NCBI RefSeq assembly: GCF_001434985.1
Contig: NZ_AZES01000165.1
Location: 1-64,000, forward strand
Origin: Companilactobacillus paralimentarius DSM 13238 = JCM 10415
Lineage (GTDB): Bacteria; Bacillota; Bacilli; Lactobacillales; Lactobacillaceae
Direction of reading: 5' to 3'
Length of the DNA: 64,000 nt
In this document: in pieces, positions 1-9,881 of the stretch
Numbering within the stretch: the stretch's first letter is position 1
Layout: each line of letters begins with the position of its first letter
The notes under the pieces: generated by a model
Told to the model about the DNA's origin: nothing
Database searches by the model: none
Seen by the model: only the letters and a program-made list of their open reading frames with translations
Program-made: the position numbers and the translations under genes

Positions 1-90
1 ATGGTCTAACTGTTAACTTGAACCGCCATCAACTTGATTTGACGAACAGCCTTTTATTATCGAAATATTTATATTTCTTAAACTATAAAA

Positions 91-133
91 AAAGAGCAGG
101 CACTTACTAACAATAAGCGTCTGCTCTTTTTTA
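91..133 (-). terminator. Rho-independent terminator after thiN
   Basis: A 9-bp stem (91-99 with 121-129) plus an inner 4-bp stem is flanked by A and T runs on both sides, so it can act in both directions. It lies 15 bp past the thiN stop and closes the long minus-strand operon that starts near gmk. Confidence 0.8.
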
Positions 134-147
134 TAATTATAATTAAC

Positions 148-801
148 TTAATCTTTACTTTGAATAACAGCAACAATTCCACTTTCAAAGCCAAAATCAA
201 TAGTTTCTCCTAAAAACTCATTGCTTGCCCAGCTGACCGGATGTCCAGCATTAAAATCCTTCAACTTGTATTTAGCATCATAGATGTTTAAATGCGTTAC
301 AGGGCCTAAATTGACAAAGGCAATGTATTTCATGCCGTTCTCATGATAAATCTTGTAGCGGCCTGGTTTGCAGAATCTAATCGTATTCGTAGCCGACTTG
401 TAATACAACTTATCGTAAAAATCCAAGAATCTTGGATCAAATGGTAAAAACAAATTAACTAAGAAATGATCGATACGGCCACCCGTTGCACCATAAACAT
501 AATATTCTTGAGCATTATATTTTTCCCTAGCTGCTAAAAGACATAATTCTGAATCGGTATCATCTTTTTCAGGTGGGAACTTTTTAAAATCAGCAATATT
601 ATCTTTTAATAAACGTTGTTCCTTCTTGTTAATGGAATCAAAATCACCAATAGCAATATCAGGAATGATACCTTGTTCTAACAAATACAAACTACCACGG
701 TCTGCTCCAATCCATGGACCTGGAATACCCTTGATACTCTTACTTAACTCATCTGGGTACTCGGATTTGGGGCCACCCAAAAGGATATTTACTCGTTTCA
801 T
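148..801 (-). CDS. thiN: Thiamine pyrophosphokinase
   Basis: This 217-residue cytosolic enzyme transfers pyrophosphate from ATP to thiamine to make thiamine diphosphate. Family motifs are visible in order: GADRG (32-36), GDFDS (52-56), DDTDS (80-84) and GATGGRIDH (104-112), which form the nucleotide and metal site. Length is normal for the family. The ATG overlaps the rpe stop by 4 bp (ATGA), so translation is probably coupled. It is the last gene of the minus-strand run and is followed by a strong hairpin. Thiamine diphosphate is the transketolase cofactor, which fits its position beside the pentose-phosphate gene rpe. Confidence 0.96.
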   Translation of the reverse strand: MKRVNILLGGPKSEYPDELSKSIKGIPGPWIGADRGSLYLLEQGIIPDIAIGDFDSINKKEQRLLKDNIADFKKFPPEKDDTDSELCLLAAREKYNAQEYYVYGATGGRIDHFLVNLFLPFDPRFLDFYDKLYYKSATNTIRFCKPGRYKIYHENGMKYIAFVNLGPVTHLNIYDAKYKLKDFNAGHPVSWASNEFLGETIDFGFESGIVAVIQSKD

Positions 802-1469
802 TGTTTAGCATTCACTGCTAACGATTTAAGATTATCGACACGATCTTTAATATCATCATGACCATAAAGGTATGAACCGGCAACAAAGATATCAGCACCA
901 GCGTGGGCACATTGAGCAATAGTTTCATTATTGATTCCACCATCGACTTCGATTTGAAAATCATCATCGGCAGCTGTTTGACGTAATTGATCTAGACGTT
1001 GAATTTTCTTAGTCATACCTGGAATGAATTTTTGACCACCAAAACCAGGATTAACTGTCATAACTAGAATTTGATCGATAACTGGGAAAAGTTCCTTAAC
1101 TGTTTCCAAGGGTGTTCCAGGATTAACAACTACCCCAGCCTTAACACCTAAACTCTTGATCAAATCAATTGAACGATAAATGTGTTGTGTACTTTCAGCA
1201 TGAACCAGAATGGTATCTGCACCAGCATCAACAATTGGCTTGATATAAGCATCAGGATTATCAATCATCAAATGAACATCCAATGGCTTATCAGTCACAC
1301 GACGCATCCCTTCAACCACGCTAGGACTAAAGGACATATTAGGTACAAAGTGACCATCCATAATATCAATATGGAACAAATCTGCTCCAGCCTGTTCAGC
1401 TACTTTCACATCTCGTTCTAGATTCATAATATCTGCAGACAAAATTGAAGGTGCAATTTTTACTGTCAT
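798..1469 (-). CDS. rpe: Ribulose-phosphate 3-epimerase
   Basis: A 223-residue TIM-barrel enzyme interconverting ribulose 5-phosphate and xylulose 5-phosphate in the pentose phosphate pathway. The metal and catalytic residues are seen in HIDIMDGHF (H33, D35), DVHLM (H66) and EVDGGI (D176); the phosphate-binding loop is VNPGFGGQ (139-146). Start ATG has GAGGAG upstream. It lies 13 bp after rsgA and overlaps thiN by 4 bp, so the three are co-transcribed. Length and motifs are fully standard. Confidence 0.97.
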   Translation of the reverse strand: MTVKIAPSILSADIMNLERDVKVAEQAGADLFHIDIMDGHFVPNMSFSPSVVEGMRRVTDKPLDVHLMIDNPDAYIKPIVDAGADTILVHAESTQHIYRSIDLIKSLGVKAGVVVNPGTPLETVKELFPVIDQILVMTVNPGFGGQKFIPGMTKKIQRLDQLRQTAADDDFQIEVDGGINNETIAQCAHAGADIFVAGSYLYGHDDIKDRVDNLKSLAVNAKQ

Positions 1470-1482
1470 TTAAATCAACTCC

Positions 1483-2373
1483 TCAATATCTTTTTTTGTA
1501 TGAATTAATTTCATTTAAAAAATACAGATAATTGTCGTAACGACTCTGCATTATGTTACCTTCAGCCAATTCTTCTTTAACCTTACAGTTTGGTTCATTG
1601 ACGTGACGGCAACCTCTAAATTGACATTCAGAACTATATTCCAAAAACTCTGGGAATAAAGTAGGCAATTCTTCTGGAGTAACATTCATCAAATCAATCG
1701 ATGAGAATCCAGGGGTATCAGCGACCAAACCATCCGCAATATCAAACAATGATACCTGTCTAGTTGTATGTTTACCACGATTTAAAGTCTGAGAAATAGC
1801 CGCTGTAGCTAAACCTAGTTCTGTATCAATATGATTTAACAAGGTCGACTTACCAGCACCAGATTGACCAGTAAAGACTGTAACTTTTCCCGCAAATGTT
1901 GCCTCTAATTTACCAACCTGTTGGTCATTGTAACTATCACGGTCATCAAAAACTAAATAACCAGCTCGATGATATCCCTCTAAAGTCTCTTTTAAAGTTT
2001 GATACTTTTCATCGTTTAAAAGATCTGATTTCGTCAAATAAATTACTGGTTCAATACCGTTATGTTCAATATTGATCAAGATCTTATCCAATAAATTACT
2101 TGAAAAATTCGGTTCCGCTGCTGAAGTAACTACAATGGCTTGATCAATATTAGCTATTGGTGGTCGAACCAAACTATTTTCACGTGGCAAGATCTCTAGG
2201 ATATATCCTAAATCGCCTGTTGCATCAAAAGTGACTTTATCACCAACCAAAGGTTTGATCTTACGTTTACGAAAGTTGCCTCGTGCTCTGGTTCGGATTA
2301 TCTCCTTGCTTTCATCATCAAAAACATCATAAAAACCACTGATTGATTTTATGATTCTTCCTGTTTTTTCCAT
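1483..2373 (-). CDS. rsgA: Small-subunit ribosome biogenesis GTPase RsgA
   Basis: A 296-residue circularly permuted GTPase that acts late in 30S assembly. An OB-fold N-terminus is followed by the permuted G motifs: TKSD (G4, 114-117), P-loop GQSGAGKS (169-176), then DTPG (G3, 219-222). A C-terminal zinc site is formed by C250, C255, H257 and C263. The start ATG has AGGTGATT just upstream and follows prkC by 7 bp. The order prpC-prkC-rsgA-rpe-thiN is common in lactobacilli and bacilli. Confidence 0.97.
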   Translation of the reverse strand: MEKTGRIIKSISGFYDVFDDESKEIIRTRARGNFRKRKIKPLVGDKVTFDATGDLGYILEILPRENSLVRPPIANIDQAIVVTSAAEPNFSSNLLDKILINIEHNGIEPVIYLTKSDLLNDEKYQTLKETLEGYHRAGYLVFDDRDSYNDQQVGKLEATFAGKVTVFTGQSGAGKSTLLNHIDTELGLATAAISQTLNRGKHTTRQVSLFDIADGLVADTPGFSSIDLMNVTPEELPTLFPEFLEYSSECQFRGCRHVNEPNCKVKEELAEGNIMQSRYDNYLYFLNEINSYKKRY

Positions 2374-2380
2374 AAATCAC

Positions 2381-4348
2381 CTATTTAACTGAACCGCCAA
2401 GAACGGTCTTATTATCTCGTTCAACTACATATGATCCAGTTTGTCCATCTTTTAAATTAAAGCTCAATGTTATGGGAGTATCTTGTGTAATTGTCATCGT
2501 TTTATAGACTGTGCCAATGTTATGTGTCGCATCAGAAATATAAATCGTTACACTATTATTCCCACCAGTATCATAAGGAATCGTGATGTCCTTAGTAACG
2601 GTATTTGTCGATGAAGAACTACTATCATTATCGCTGCTATTACTATCACTGTCATCCTTATCTGTACTTGTTGACTTGTCAGGGTCCTTACCTTTAGAGA
2701 TAACAACTGCTAACGTACCGCCTTGATTAATTGTACTATTAGCGGCTGGATTTTGACTAATCAAAAGGCCACTTTCAACGTCGTCTGAATATTGATAAGA
2801 AACATTCAAAGTCAATCCGGTCTCACTGGCATAATCCTGAATACTCTTCAAATTGTATCCATCAAGATCACGTACTTTGACCATCTTAGGTTTAACTGTC
2901 TTGATTTTAGCCAAAGTCAAAGTTAGAGATTTGTTTTTCGTAACAACCTTTTTACCCTTCGGAATACTTTGTTTCAGAATTGTTCCGGCCACGTAATCAT
3001 TCGTTGCTTTGTATTCAACTTTAACTTTAAAGCCTCGTTTCTTTAGATTATCAGAAACGTCTTCATACTGTTTACCAACTAGTTTTGGCATTTTATAGTA
3101 CGTGGCTCCTAAACTTACAACCAAATTGACTTGCGCACCGTTCTTTAATTTTAGCCCTTTAGCTGGAATCGATTTGATAACGTGGCCCGCTTCGACATCA
3201 TCATCATTTTCTCTAGATAAGTCACCAACTTGAAGATTAGAGCTCTTCAACATAACTGTTGCTTGTTTAACTGTTAAATTGTACAAGTCTGGTACTGTCG
3301 TCTCCTGATTGCTCTTGATGATCATCGCAATAATGAACAAAATCAAAACCAAAGGAACGAGCGACGCTAACAAGATTATTTTTTTCTTTTTACTTAATTT
3401 TTTTGCTTGGTGTTTAGGAGCTGGCGTATCATCACTAACGCTATTCAAAGGCTCCATTACACGTGTTTCTTCTAAATTATTGATTGGGGTCGGTATAAAT
3501 TTTGGTTCATCAGCACGTTCAGGCATCAAGCAAGTATTCAGATCTTCGCACATTTCTTTAACTGATTGATAACGTTGATCCGGATCCTTAGCTGTAGCTT
3601 TCAAAACGGCGTTCTCCAGTGGTTGCGGAATATTAGGGTCAATCTTACGCAGGTCCGGCATATCTTCTTTAGAATGCTTCAGAGCGACTGTTACTGCTGT
3701 ATCTCCTGTGAAGGGAACATGTTTAGTTAATAATTCGAACAAAATGATCCCTAAAGCATAAATATCCGACAAAACTGTAGCCGAACGACCTTTGATCTGT
3801 TCTGGCGACATGTAATGTACAGAACCCAAGAGTGAATTAGTTCGAGTAATCGAACGTTCGCTCAAAGCCAAAGCTATTCCAAAGTCAGAAACTTTAACTT
3901 GTATTGGATCCTTAGATTCATCAACCAAAATATTTTCCGGTTTTAAATCACGATGAATAATTCCATGCTCATGCGCATCTGAAACGGCCATACATATCTG
4001 TTTCATAATGTCGACAACTTCATGATATGGAATTGGGAAATGTGTTCTTATATACTTCTTAAGATTCGGACCATCAACATACTCTATAACAATATATTGA
4101 ACGCCTTTATCATTTCCGACATCTAGGACATTTACGATATTAGGATTGGAGAGTCCACTAGTTGCCTTAGCTTCACGAGCAAATCTTCTTTTGACCGATT
4201 CGTCATCTTGAAGATCATATCTTAAAGCTTTTACAGCAACCTTTCGATTTAAAAGCGTGTCATTAGCCAAATAAACATTGGCCATTCCACCTTCGCCAAG
4301 TGTACCTAGAATCTCATAACGACCATCTACTAGGTAACCCTTCTCCAT
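2381..4348 (-). CDS. prkC: PASTA-domain Ser/Thr protein kinase
   Basis: A 655-residue membrane kinase that senses muropeptides or lipid II and controls cell-wall and division proteins. The kinase domain covers about 10-270, with glycine loop GEGGMA (18-23), catalytic K40, HRDLKPEN (D134) and DFG. A single transmembrane helix lies near 325-345. Three extracellular PASTA repeats follow (about 350-545), then a Ser/Asp-rich linker and a roughly 65-residue C-terminal domain. It begins directly at the end of prpC (stop TAA next to ATG), the usual kinase/phosphatase pair. The C-terminal non-PASTA domain is typical of lactobacilli; its ligand is unknown. Confidence 0.96.
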   Translation of the reverse strand: MEKGYLVDGRYEILGTLGEGGMANVYLANDTLLNRKVAVKALRYDLQDDESVKRRFAREAKATSGLSNPNIVNVLDVGNDKGVQYIVIEYVDGPNLKKYIRTHFPIPYHEVVDIMKQICMAVSDAHEHGIIHRDLKPENILVDESKDPIQVKVSDFGIALALSERSITRTNSLLGSVHYMSPEQIKGRSATVLSDIYALGIILFELLTKHVPFTGDTAVTVALKHSKEDMPDLRKIDPNIPQPLENAVLKATAKDPDQRYQSVKEMCEDLNTCLMPERADEPKFIPTPINNLEETRVMEPLNSVSDDTPAPKHQAKKLSKKKKIILLASLVPLVLILFIIAMIIKSNQETTVPDLYNLTVKQATVMLKSSNLQVGDLSRENDDDVEAGHVIKSIPAKGLKLKNGAQVNLVVSLGATYYKMPKLVGKQYEDVSDNLKKRGFKVKVEYKATNDYVAGTILKQSIPKGKKVVTKNKSLTLTLAKIKTVKPKMVKVRDLDGYNLKSIQDYASETGLTLNVSYQYSDDVESGLLISQNPAANSTINQGGTLAVVISKGKDPDKSTSTDKDDSDSNSSDNDSSSSSTNTVTKDITIPYDTGGNNSVTIYISDATHNIGTVYKTMTITQDTPITLSFNLKDGQTGSYVVERDNKTVLGGSVK

Positions 4349-5095
4349 TTAATGCTTACCTCCGTCTTCATTTGTAGAAAAGAGCAAGGCGGTAATATTA
4401 TCTCTTCCCCCGGCGGTATTAGCTTTATCAATCAAAAGATGACACTTGGCTTCCAAACTTAATTCTTGAGACAAGATACCTTTGATTTCATTCTCAGGAA
4501 CCATATTAGTTAATCCATCGGTACACAACAAAATAATTGAATCGGGCACTAGATCAAAATTTTTTACTCGTGGTTGAACAGTCTGTGAAACACCCAAAGT
4601 TTGAGTAATGATATTTTTCTGTGGATGATTTTCAGCTTCTTCAGGACTGATCTGACCAGTCTCTAACAGTTCGTGAACCAACGAATGATCTACACTCAAT
4701 TGTTTTAATTCATCATCTGTATAAATATAGCATCGCGAATCACCGACATTAACAACCATCATTTTTTTATCGATAAAGAAAACGCCGACCATCGTTGTTC
4801 CCATACCATTTAAATCATCAAATTGGTTAGAGACAGAAACAATTCGGTCATTTTCTTTACTCAATTCTCTAATGATCCATTCGCGAAGTTCAGTAATATT
4901 ATCAACTTCGGATTCTTCAAAATTATGTCCCAAATGTGAAACTGCCATATCTGAAGCGACATCCCCGCCACGATGACCGCCCATACCATCGGCTACGATG
5001 CCAAAAACAATATTTTTTTTATTTTTGAAAACATTGACGTAATCCTGATTATTTTCTCTGAGTTTTCCAACATCAGTTAATAACGCATACTTCAT
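4349..5095 (-). CDS. prpC: PP2C-type Ser/Thr protein phosphatase
   Basis: A 248-residue metal-dependent phosphatase that reverses PrkC phosphorylation. PP2C motifs are seen: TDVGKLRENNQD, VADGMGGHRGGD, VGDSR, CTDGLTN and GGRDNIT, giving the Asp residues for the Mn/Mg site. I chose the ATG at 5095 because AAGG lies 9 nt upstream; a TTG at 5104 sits too close to that site. The gene is 19 bp downstream of rsmB and abuts prkC, so the pair is co-expressed. Confidence 0.95.
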   Translation of the reverse strand: MKYALLTDVGKLRENNQDYVNVFKNKKNIVFGIVADGMGGHRGGDVASDMAVSHLGHNFEESEVDNITELREWIIRELSKENDRIVSVSNQFDDLNGMGTTMVGVFFIDKKMMVVNVGDSRCYIYTDDELKQLSVDHSLVHELLETGQISPEEAENHPQKNIITQTLGVSQTVQPRVKNFDLVPDSIILLCTDGLTNMVPENEIKGILSQELSLEAKCHLLIDKANTAGGRDNITALLFSTNEDGGKH

Positions 5096-5114
5096 TAGTC
5101 TCAACCTTACCTAT

Positions 5115-6437
5115 CTAGTTTTTTCTAACAAACGCTGCTATAAAGAATCCATCGGTGAAGTAATCACTTGGGAAGATTTTTAGCATTCCATGAGTCATTG
5201 ATCCATCTAATGCAGGATCATGTTTAACTGGAATCAAATCAAAATTCAAATGTTTATCGAGGAACTTCTTTACAACTAGTTCGTTTTCTTCATCATCAAA
5301 AGTACAAGTACTGAAAACTAATTTCCCGTTAACTTCTAGTAAATCTACCATACTATCGAGGATTTCTAGTTGAACACGTTGTAAATTCTTTAAATCTTCT
5401 TCTTTACGGAAAAACCTTAATTCTGGTTTTCTACGAATTAAACCAAGTCCAGAACATGGAGCATCCACTAAAATACGATCAAACTTAGTATTCAAAACGT
5501 CCTTAGCTTTACGAGCATCAACTGCTCCGGTGCTAATAAGATCGCCATAACCCATTCTTTCACCATTTTCACGAACTAACTTAGTCTTATGTTTGTGAAT
5601 ATCTAGAGCAAAAACTTCTCCATCTTTTAAATAACTAGCAATATGGGTTGTCTTACCACCAGGAGCTGAACAAGCGTCTAGTACTTTACTGTCAGGTTGA
5701 ACATCCAATGCTGGAGCAACTAGCATTGAACTTTCATCTTGAATAGTGTATAAACCATCACGGAATTCTTGGGTATTAACTAAATTACCACTCTTACAGA
5801 TTAAACCGACTGAGGAAATTTTGCTGGGATGAACGTCGAAACCTTGTTTATCCAAAGCTTCTTGTAAATCCTTAACTGTTGTTTTATTAGTATTCACACG
5901 GATAGAAACATGTGATGGTTGATTGATTGAACTGAGGATTTCTTTAGTTTTATCAAGACCTTGCTGATCAATAAAGAGATCAACTAACCAACGAGGAACA
6001 CTGTTACGCAAACTCAAATCATAGACAGAATTACTCTTAGGTAATTCCTTATAACCATGTCTTTGATAATTTCTTAAAACTGCATTGACCAAATTACTAG
6101 CACCACGACCAGCCTTTTGTTTAGCAATTTCAGTTGATTCATTTAAAACGGCATGGTCTGGAATTTTATCTAAAAAGTGCAATTGATATACGGCACTCAT
6201 CAATAAAAGATCCAACCATAACTCAACTTTTTTATCCTGTAAATATGGCTTCAATTCATATTCCAAAACATATTTATTTTGAATTACACCATAAATGATA
6301 TTTGTCATCAAACGACTATCAGCATCTGACAAGTCAGAATTTTTCAATAAATTACTGATTTCAATATTTGAGTAGGCCTTATTTTGAAAAACCTTTGTTA
6401 AAGCAATCACTGCTAATTCACGTGGATTATTTTTCAT
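5115..6437 (-). CDS. rsmB: 16S rRNA (cytosine-967-C5)-methyltransferase
   Basis: A 440-residue SAM-dependent enzyme that methylates C967 of 16S rRNA. The N-terminal about 140 residues form a NusB-like RNA-binding domain. The catalytic half carries SAM motif DACSAPGGKT, the DAPCSGLG motif and STCTF, supplying the two cysteines of the RNA m5C mechanism. The start overlaps fmt by 11 bp, so the two are translationally coupled. Both act on components of translation initiation. Confidence 0.96.
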   Translation of the reverse strand: MKNNPRELAVIALTKVFQNKAYSNIEISNLLKNSDLSDADSRLMTNIIYGVIQNKYVLEYELKPYLQDKKVELWLDLLLMSAVYQLHFLDKIPDHAVLNESTEIAKQKAGRGASNLVNAVLRNYQRHGYKELPKSNSVYDLSLRNSVPRWLVDLFIDQQGLDKTKEILSSINQPSHVSIRVNTNKTTVKDLQEALDKQGFDVHPSKISSVGLICKSGNLVNTQEFRDGLYTIQDESSMLVAPALDVQPDSKVLDACSAPGGKTTHIASYLKDGEVFALDIHKHKTKLVRENGERMGYGDLISTGAVDARKAKDVLNTKFDRILVDAPCSGLGLIRRKPELRFFRKEEDLKNLQRVQLEILDSMVDLLEVNGKLVFSTCTFDDEENELVVKKFLDKHLNFDLIPVKHDPALDGSMTHGMLKIFPSDYFTDGFFIAAFVRKN

Positions 6438-7377
6438 CTATTACTTGTTGTCCTTTTTCTAGACCTTTGCCTAAACCATTCATATAGTTGGCAATATCCA
6501 TAATTTTTTTACCGGCAGGTTGAATTTTCTTGATTGAAACGCCCTGTTTGTCACCGGCAACAATAACTAGACGTTTCTTCCCTAGGTCATAAACACTACC
6601 TACAGGTAAATCGGAATTAATTTCTTCGACTTCAGTCTTATAAAGTTTAGTTCTTTGACCATTAAGCATCGTCCAAGCACCAGGATCAGGACTTAGTGCT
6701 CTGATTTGATTAAAGACTTTTTCAGCTGGTTGTGTGAAATCAATATGTTCTTGGTCCTTAGAAATATTTGGTGAGAAAACCACCTTGTCAGGATCCTGTT
6801 GAATAGGTTGGATGTCGCCACTCAAAATTTTAGGAATTGTATCTAACAATAATTCACGACCGACAATTGCTAATTTTTCAAATAAACTTCCATTATCATC
6901 GTCTTTTTCAATTGGTAATTTTTCTTGACTGATGATGTCTCCAGCATCCATTCCTTTAACCATGTACATGATAGTAATTCCTGTTTCTTTATCACCGTTA
7001 AGCAATGACCACTGAATAGGAGCGCCACCACGATATTTAGGCAGTAAGGAACCATGAACGTTAATAGCCGCTACTTTAGCTGAATTCAAGAAAGAAGTTG
7101 GTAAAAATTGGCCATAAGCCGCTGTGATAATCAAATCAGCTTGCAATGCTTTCAATTCTTCTAGTTCTGGACTCTTTGGTAACTTAGCTGGTTGATAGAG
7201 TTTAATATTCTCTTCTTCAGCGATTAGTTTTACCGGACTTTTTTGTAATTTTTGTTTTCGACCAACCGGTTTATCTGGTTGAGTTACAGCAGCAATCACA
7301 TCATAGCCTTCTTTTAGAAGTCCCCTTAAAACTGTTGCAGAAAATTCTGGTGTTCCTAAAAATATAACTTTTGTCAT
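6427..7377 (-). CDS. fmt: Methionyl-tRNA formyltransferase
   Basis: A 316-residue enzyme that formylates Met-tRNAfMet from 10-formyl-THF. The catalytic core shows NVHGSLLPKYRGGAPIQW, including the Asn-His pair and the SLLPKYRG folate motif, and a C-terminal tRNA-binding domain follows. The start ATG has AAAGGTGATT upstream and is 10 bp after priA. The priA-fmt-rsmB order is conserved in Firmicutes. folD, which supplies one-carbon folates, is about 9 kb upstream on the same strand. Confidence 0.97.
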   Translation of the reverse strand: MTKVIFLGTPEFSATVLRGLLKEGYDVIAAVTQPDKPVGRKQKLQKSPVKLIAEEENIKLYQPAKLPKSPELEELKALQADLIITAAYGQFLPTSFLNSAKVAAINVHGSLLPKYRGGAPIQWSLLNGDKETGITIMYMVKGMDAGDIISQEKLPIEKDDDNGSLFEKLAIVGRELLLDTIPKILSGDIQPIQQDPDKVVFSPNISKDQEHIDFTQPAEKVFNQIRALSPDPGAWTMLNGQRTKLYKTEVEEINSDLPVGSVYDLGKKRLVIVAGDKQGVSIKKIQPAGKKIMDIANYMNGLGKGLEKGQQVIDEK

Positions 7378-7387
7378 TCAATCACCT

Positions 7388-9796
7388 TTAATCTATATGT
7401 TGTGGTTCATTATCAATCGCAATTGTAAAACCTTTTTTTGCATCAGCTTGGGTCTCATTTAAAATTTCTAATAATTTTTGATGCAATTGAGGTTCATGTT
7501 TATATTTTACAATAATTTGATAATAATATTTGTTTTGTTTACGCGAAATCATCGTTGGACTAGGTCCCAATAGGATGGCATCCTTTGATAGCGAGGTTTC
7601 AAGCTGCTTTTTTAGCCAATAACTTTGTTTTAAAGTCTGTCCTTCATCCTTGTTAGCTACACTAATTAAAGTCGTGAAATAATATGGTGTGTAATTAGCT
7701 TGATGTCTGATATACATTTCTTGTTTAAAGAAAGTTTCGTAGTCCTGTTTAGCAGCATCTTTAATCGCATAGTGATCTGGATTAAAGGTCTGGATCACAA
7801 CATGGCCAGTTTTATCAGCTCGACCTGCACGACCGCTGACTTGAGTTAGCAATTGAAAGGTTCTTTCACTAGCTCTAAAATCAGCCAAACTTAAGGTTGT
7901 ATCCGCATTAATGACTCCAACTAAAGTAACATCCGGAAAATCCAGTCCTTTGGCAATCATCTGTGTTCCCAGTAATATATCAGCCTGATGTTGTCCAAAT
8001 TTTTGTAAAATTTTAGCATGTGAACCCTTGCGACGTGTAGTATCAACATCCATTCTCAAAACACGTGCTTCTGGGAAGAGTGTATTCAATTGTTGTTCAA
8101 TGTTTTGTGTTCCTGTACCATAAAAACCAATTTTTTTGCTTTTACAATTAGGACAAATTCGTGGTACAGGTTCTTCATGTCCACAATAATGACATTTCAT
8201 TTTACCCAAATCCTTGTGATATGTCAGTGAAACATCACAATTGGGACATTTCAGAACAAATCCACACTCCCGACACATCATGAATGAAGAATACCCTCGA
8301 CGGTTCAATAAAACAATTGCTTGTTCATGTCTTTGAAGAGTCGTCTGTAAGCTTTCTTTTAATGCTGGAGAAAAATCACCTTTGATTGCTGAATTTTCAG
8401 AATCTCGCATATCCACGATTTTTACATGAGGCAAACTTTGATTATTGATTCTTTTTTTCATCCGAATCAATCTGTAAACACCCTTTTCAGCTCGTGCTCG
8501 CGATTCTAACGATGGAGTTGCACTTCCTAAAACAACTGGGCAATGATTCATTTGTGCTCGCCACAAAGCCACATCACGTGCATTATAACGAGGATTATCA
8601 TCCTGTTTATAACTGGCCTCATGTTCCTCATCAATAATAATCAGACCAATTTTATCTAAAGGTGCAAAAACAGCACTTCTGGCGCCAACAACTACTTTAA
8701 CATCATGACTTTCAATTCGAGTCCACTCATCATATCGTTCACCACTTGATAAGCCACTATGTAAAACAGCCACCTGATTACCAAAACGGCCAACAACTCG
8801 ATTGACCATTTGTGGAGTCAAAGAAATTTCTGGCACGAGCATTAAAGCAGTCTTTTCTTGTTGTAAGGCTTTTTCAATTGTCTGCAAGTAAACTTCAGTC
8901 TTACCACTACCAGTAACACCTTCAACTAAGAAAGTTTGAGGTGTTTCGCTTTGAATGGCAGCACTAATTTCAGATACAGCAACGTGTTGTTCCTCTGTTA
9001 ATTTAAGTTTAGTTGTTTTTTCAGGATCAATCCCAACTGGTTTACGTAATTTAGTAACTTCGATTATCTGCAATAATTCATTTTTTTCAGCTGTCTTAAT
9101 AGCCGAACGTGAAATTCCAAACTCTTTTTGCAAAACATTCAATTCTACTGGCAGTTCCTCTAAATGATGAGCTAAAAAGTCCAATAATTTAATTTGTGAT
9201 TTAGCATTAGCACGTAATTTACTTTTAGCTTCATGTAATTGAATAACATTTAGATCTGTTGTCACTGCTTGACGTTTGATTTGTAAAGCTTGATTCTCAA
9301 CAACATATTGAATGTCAATTTTATTATTCTGACGCAATCTATTAATTAGTCTAATAGTGATATCATCCAGCTGATTAGTAATCTCCAATGTTTCCTTGCC
9401 ATTTAAGAGTGATTGAACTTCCTCATCCTCTTTATCCAAGGGAATAACATATTGCTTATACTTTGCTCTCATGACACTAGGAAGCATTGTTTGTAGACAT
9501 GAGATTTGAAATGAGTATGTTCGATCGGCCAAACAATAAGATAATTGCAACATCTCATTTGATAAAACTGGTTTCAAATCAATCACTCTTGAAATGGGTT
9601 TTAATTTACCTTGAAAGTCACTTGTTTCCTTGACCTGCATAACAAAACCTTGAATTTTTCTTTTCCCACGGCCAAAAGGTACCTCAACTCGCATCCCTGG
9701 TACAACAACTTCAGTCAACGAATCAGGTATCAAATATTCAAACGGTCGATTAGTTTGCATAGTAGGTACATCTACAATTATCTCTGCTACTGCCAT
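7388..9796 (-). CDS. priA: Primosomal protein N' (replication restart helicase)
   Basis: An 802-residue 3'-5' helicase that reloads the replisome at stalled forks. It has an N-terminal 3'-DNA-binding domain, Walker A VTGSGKTEVY, DEEH box (DEEHEASYKQ), and two zinc-binding modules built from paired CxxC motifs in the interrupted helicase lobe. The ATG at 9796 is chosen because GGGTGG lies 5 nt upstream; an in-frame GTG at 9805 would overlap that site. A terminator-like hairpin separates it from rpoZ, so expression may depend on read-through or an unseen promoter. Confidence 0.97.
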   Translation of the reverse strand: MAVAEIIVDVPTMQTNRPFEYLIPDSLTEVVVPGMRVEVPFGRGKRKIQGFVMQVKETSDFQGKLKPISRVIDLKPVLSNEMLQLSYCLADRTYSFQISCLQTMLPSVMRAKYKQYVIPLDKEDEEVQSLLNGKETLEITNQLDDITIRLINRLRQNNKIDIQYVVENQALQIKRQAVTTDLNVIQLHEAKSKLRANAKSQIKLLDFLAHHLEELPVELNVLQKEFGISRSAIKTAEKNELLQIIEVTKLRKPVGIDPEKTTKLKLTEEQHVAVSEISAAIQSETPQTFLVEGVTGSGKTEVYLQTIEKALQQEKTALMLVPEISLTPQMVNRVVGRFGNQVAVLHSGLSSGERYDEWTRIESHDVKVVVGARSAVFAPLDKIGLIIIDEEHEASYKQDDNPRYNARDVALWRAQMNHCPVVLGSATPSLESRARAEKGVYRLIRMKKRINNQSLPHVKIVDMRDSENSAIKGDFSPALKESLQTTLQRHEQAIVLLNRRGYSSFMMCRECGFVLKCPNCDVSLTYHKDLGKMKCHYCGHEEPVPRICPNCKSKKIGFYGTGTQNIEQQLNTLFPEARVLRMDVDTTRRKGSHAKILQKFGQHQADILLGTQMIAKGLDFPDVTLVGVINADTTLSLADFRASERTFQLLTQVSGRAGRADKTGHVVIQTFNPDHYAIKDAAKQDYETFFKQEMYIRHQANYTPYYFTTLISVANKDEGQTLKQSYWLKKQLETSLSKDAILLGPSPTMISRKQNKYYYQIIVKYKHEPQLHQKLLEILNETQADAKKGFTIAIDNEPQHID

Positions 9797-9839
9797 AAAA
9801 ACCACCCAGTAAATAAATTTCTTAAAAAGTTTTTTTAAA

Positions 9840-9875
9840 TAAAAAAGCCTCCACTAATTCAACAATCAGTGAAGG
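9840..9875 (-). terminator. Hairpin with T-run between rpoZ and priA
   Basis: An 8-bp stem (9848-9855 with 9868-9875, one G-T pair) with a 12-nt loop is followed on the minus strand by CTTTTTTA. It sits 6 bp past the rpoZ stop and 43 bp before priA, so it would end or attenuate the gmk-rpoZ transcript. Confidence 0.7.
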
Positions 9876-9881
9876 AATGGT

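Noticed and set aside
1-90. A short plus-strand frame ending at the very start (ATG GTC TAA) that might be the tail of rpmB.
   Set aside because: Only two codons are visible before the stop and they do not match a known L28 end with certainty.
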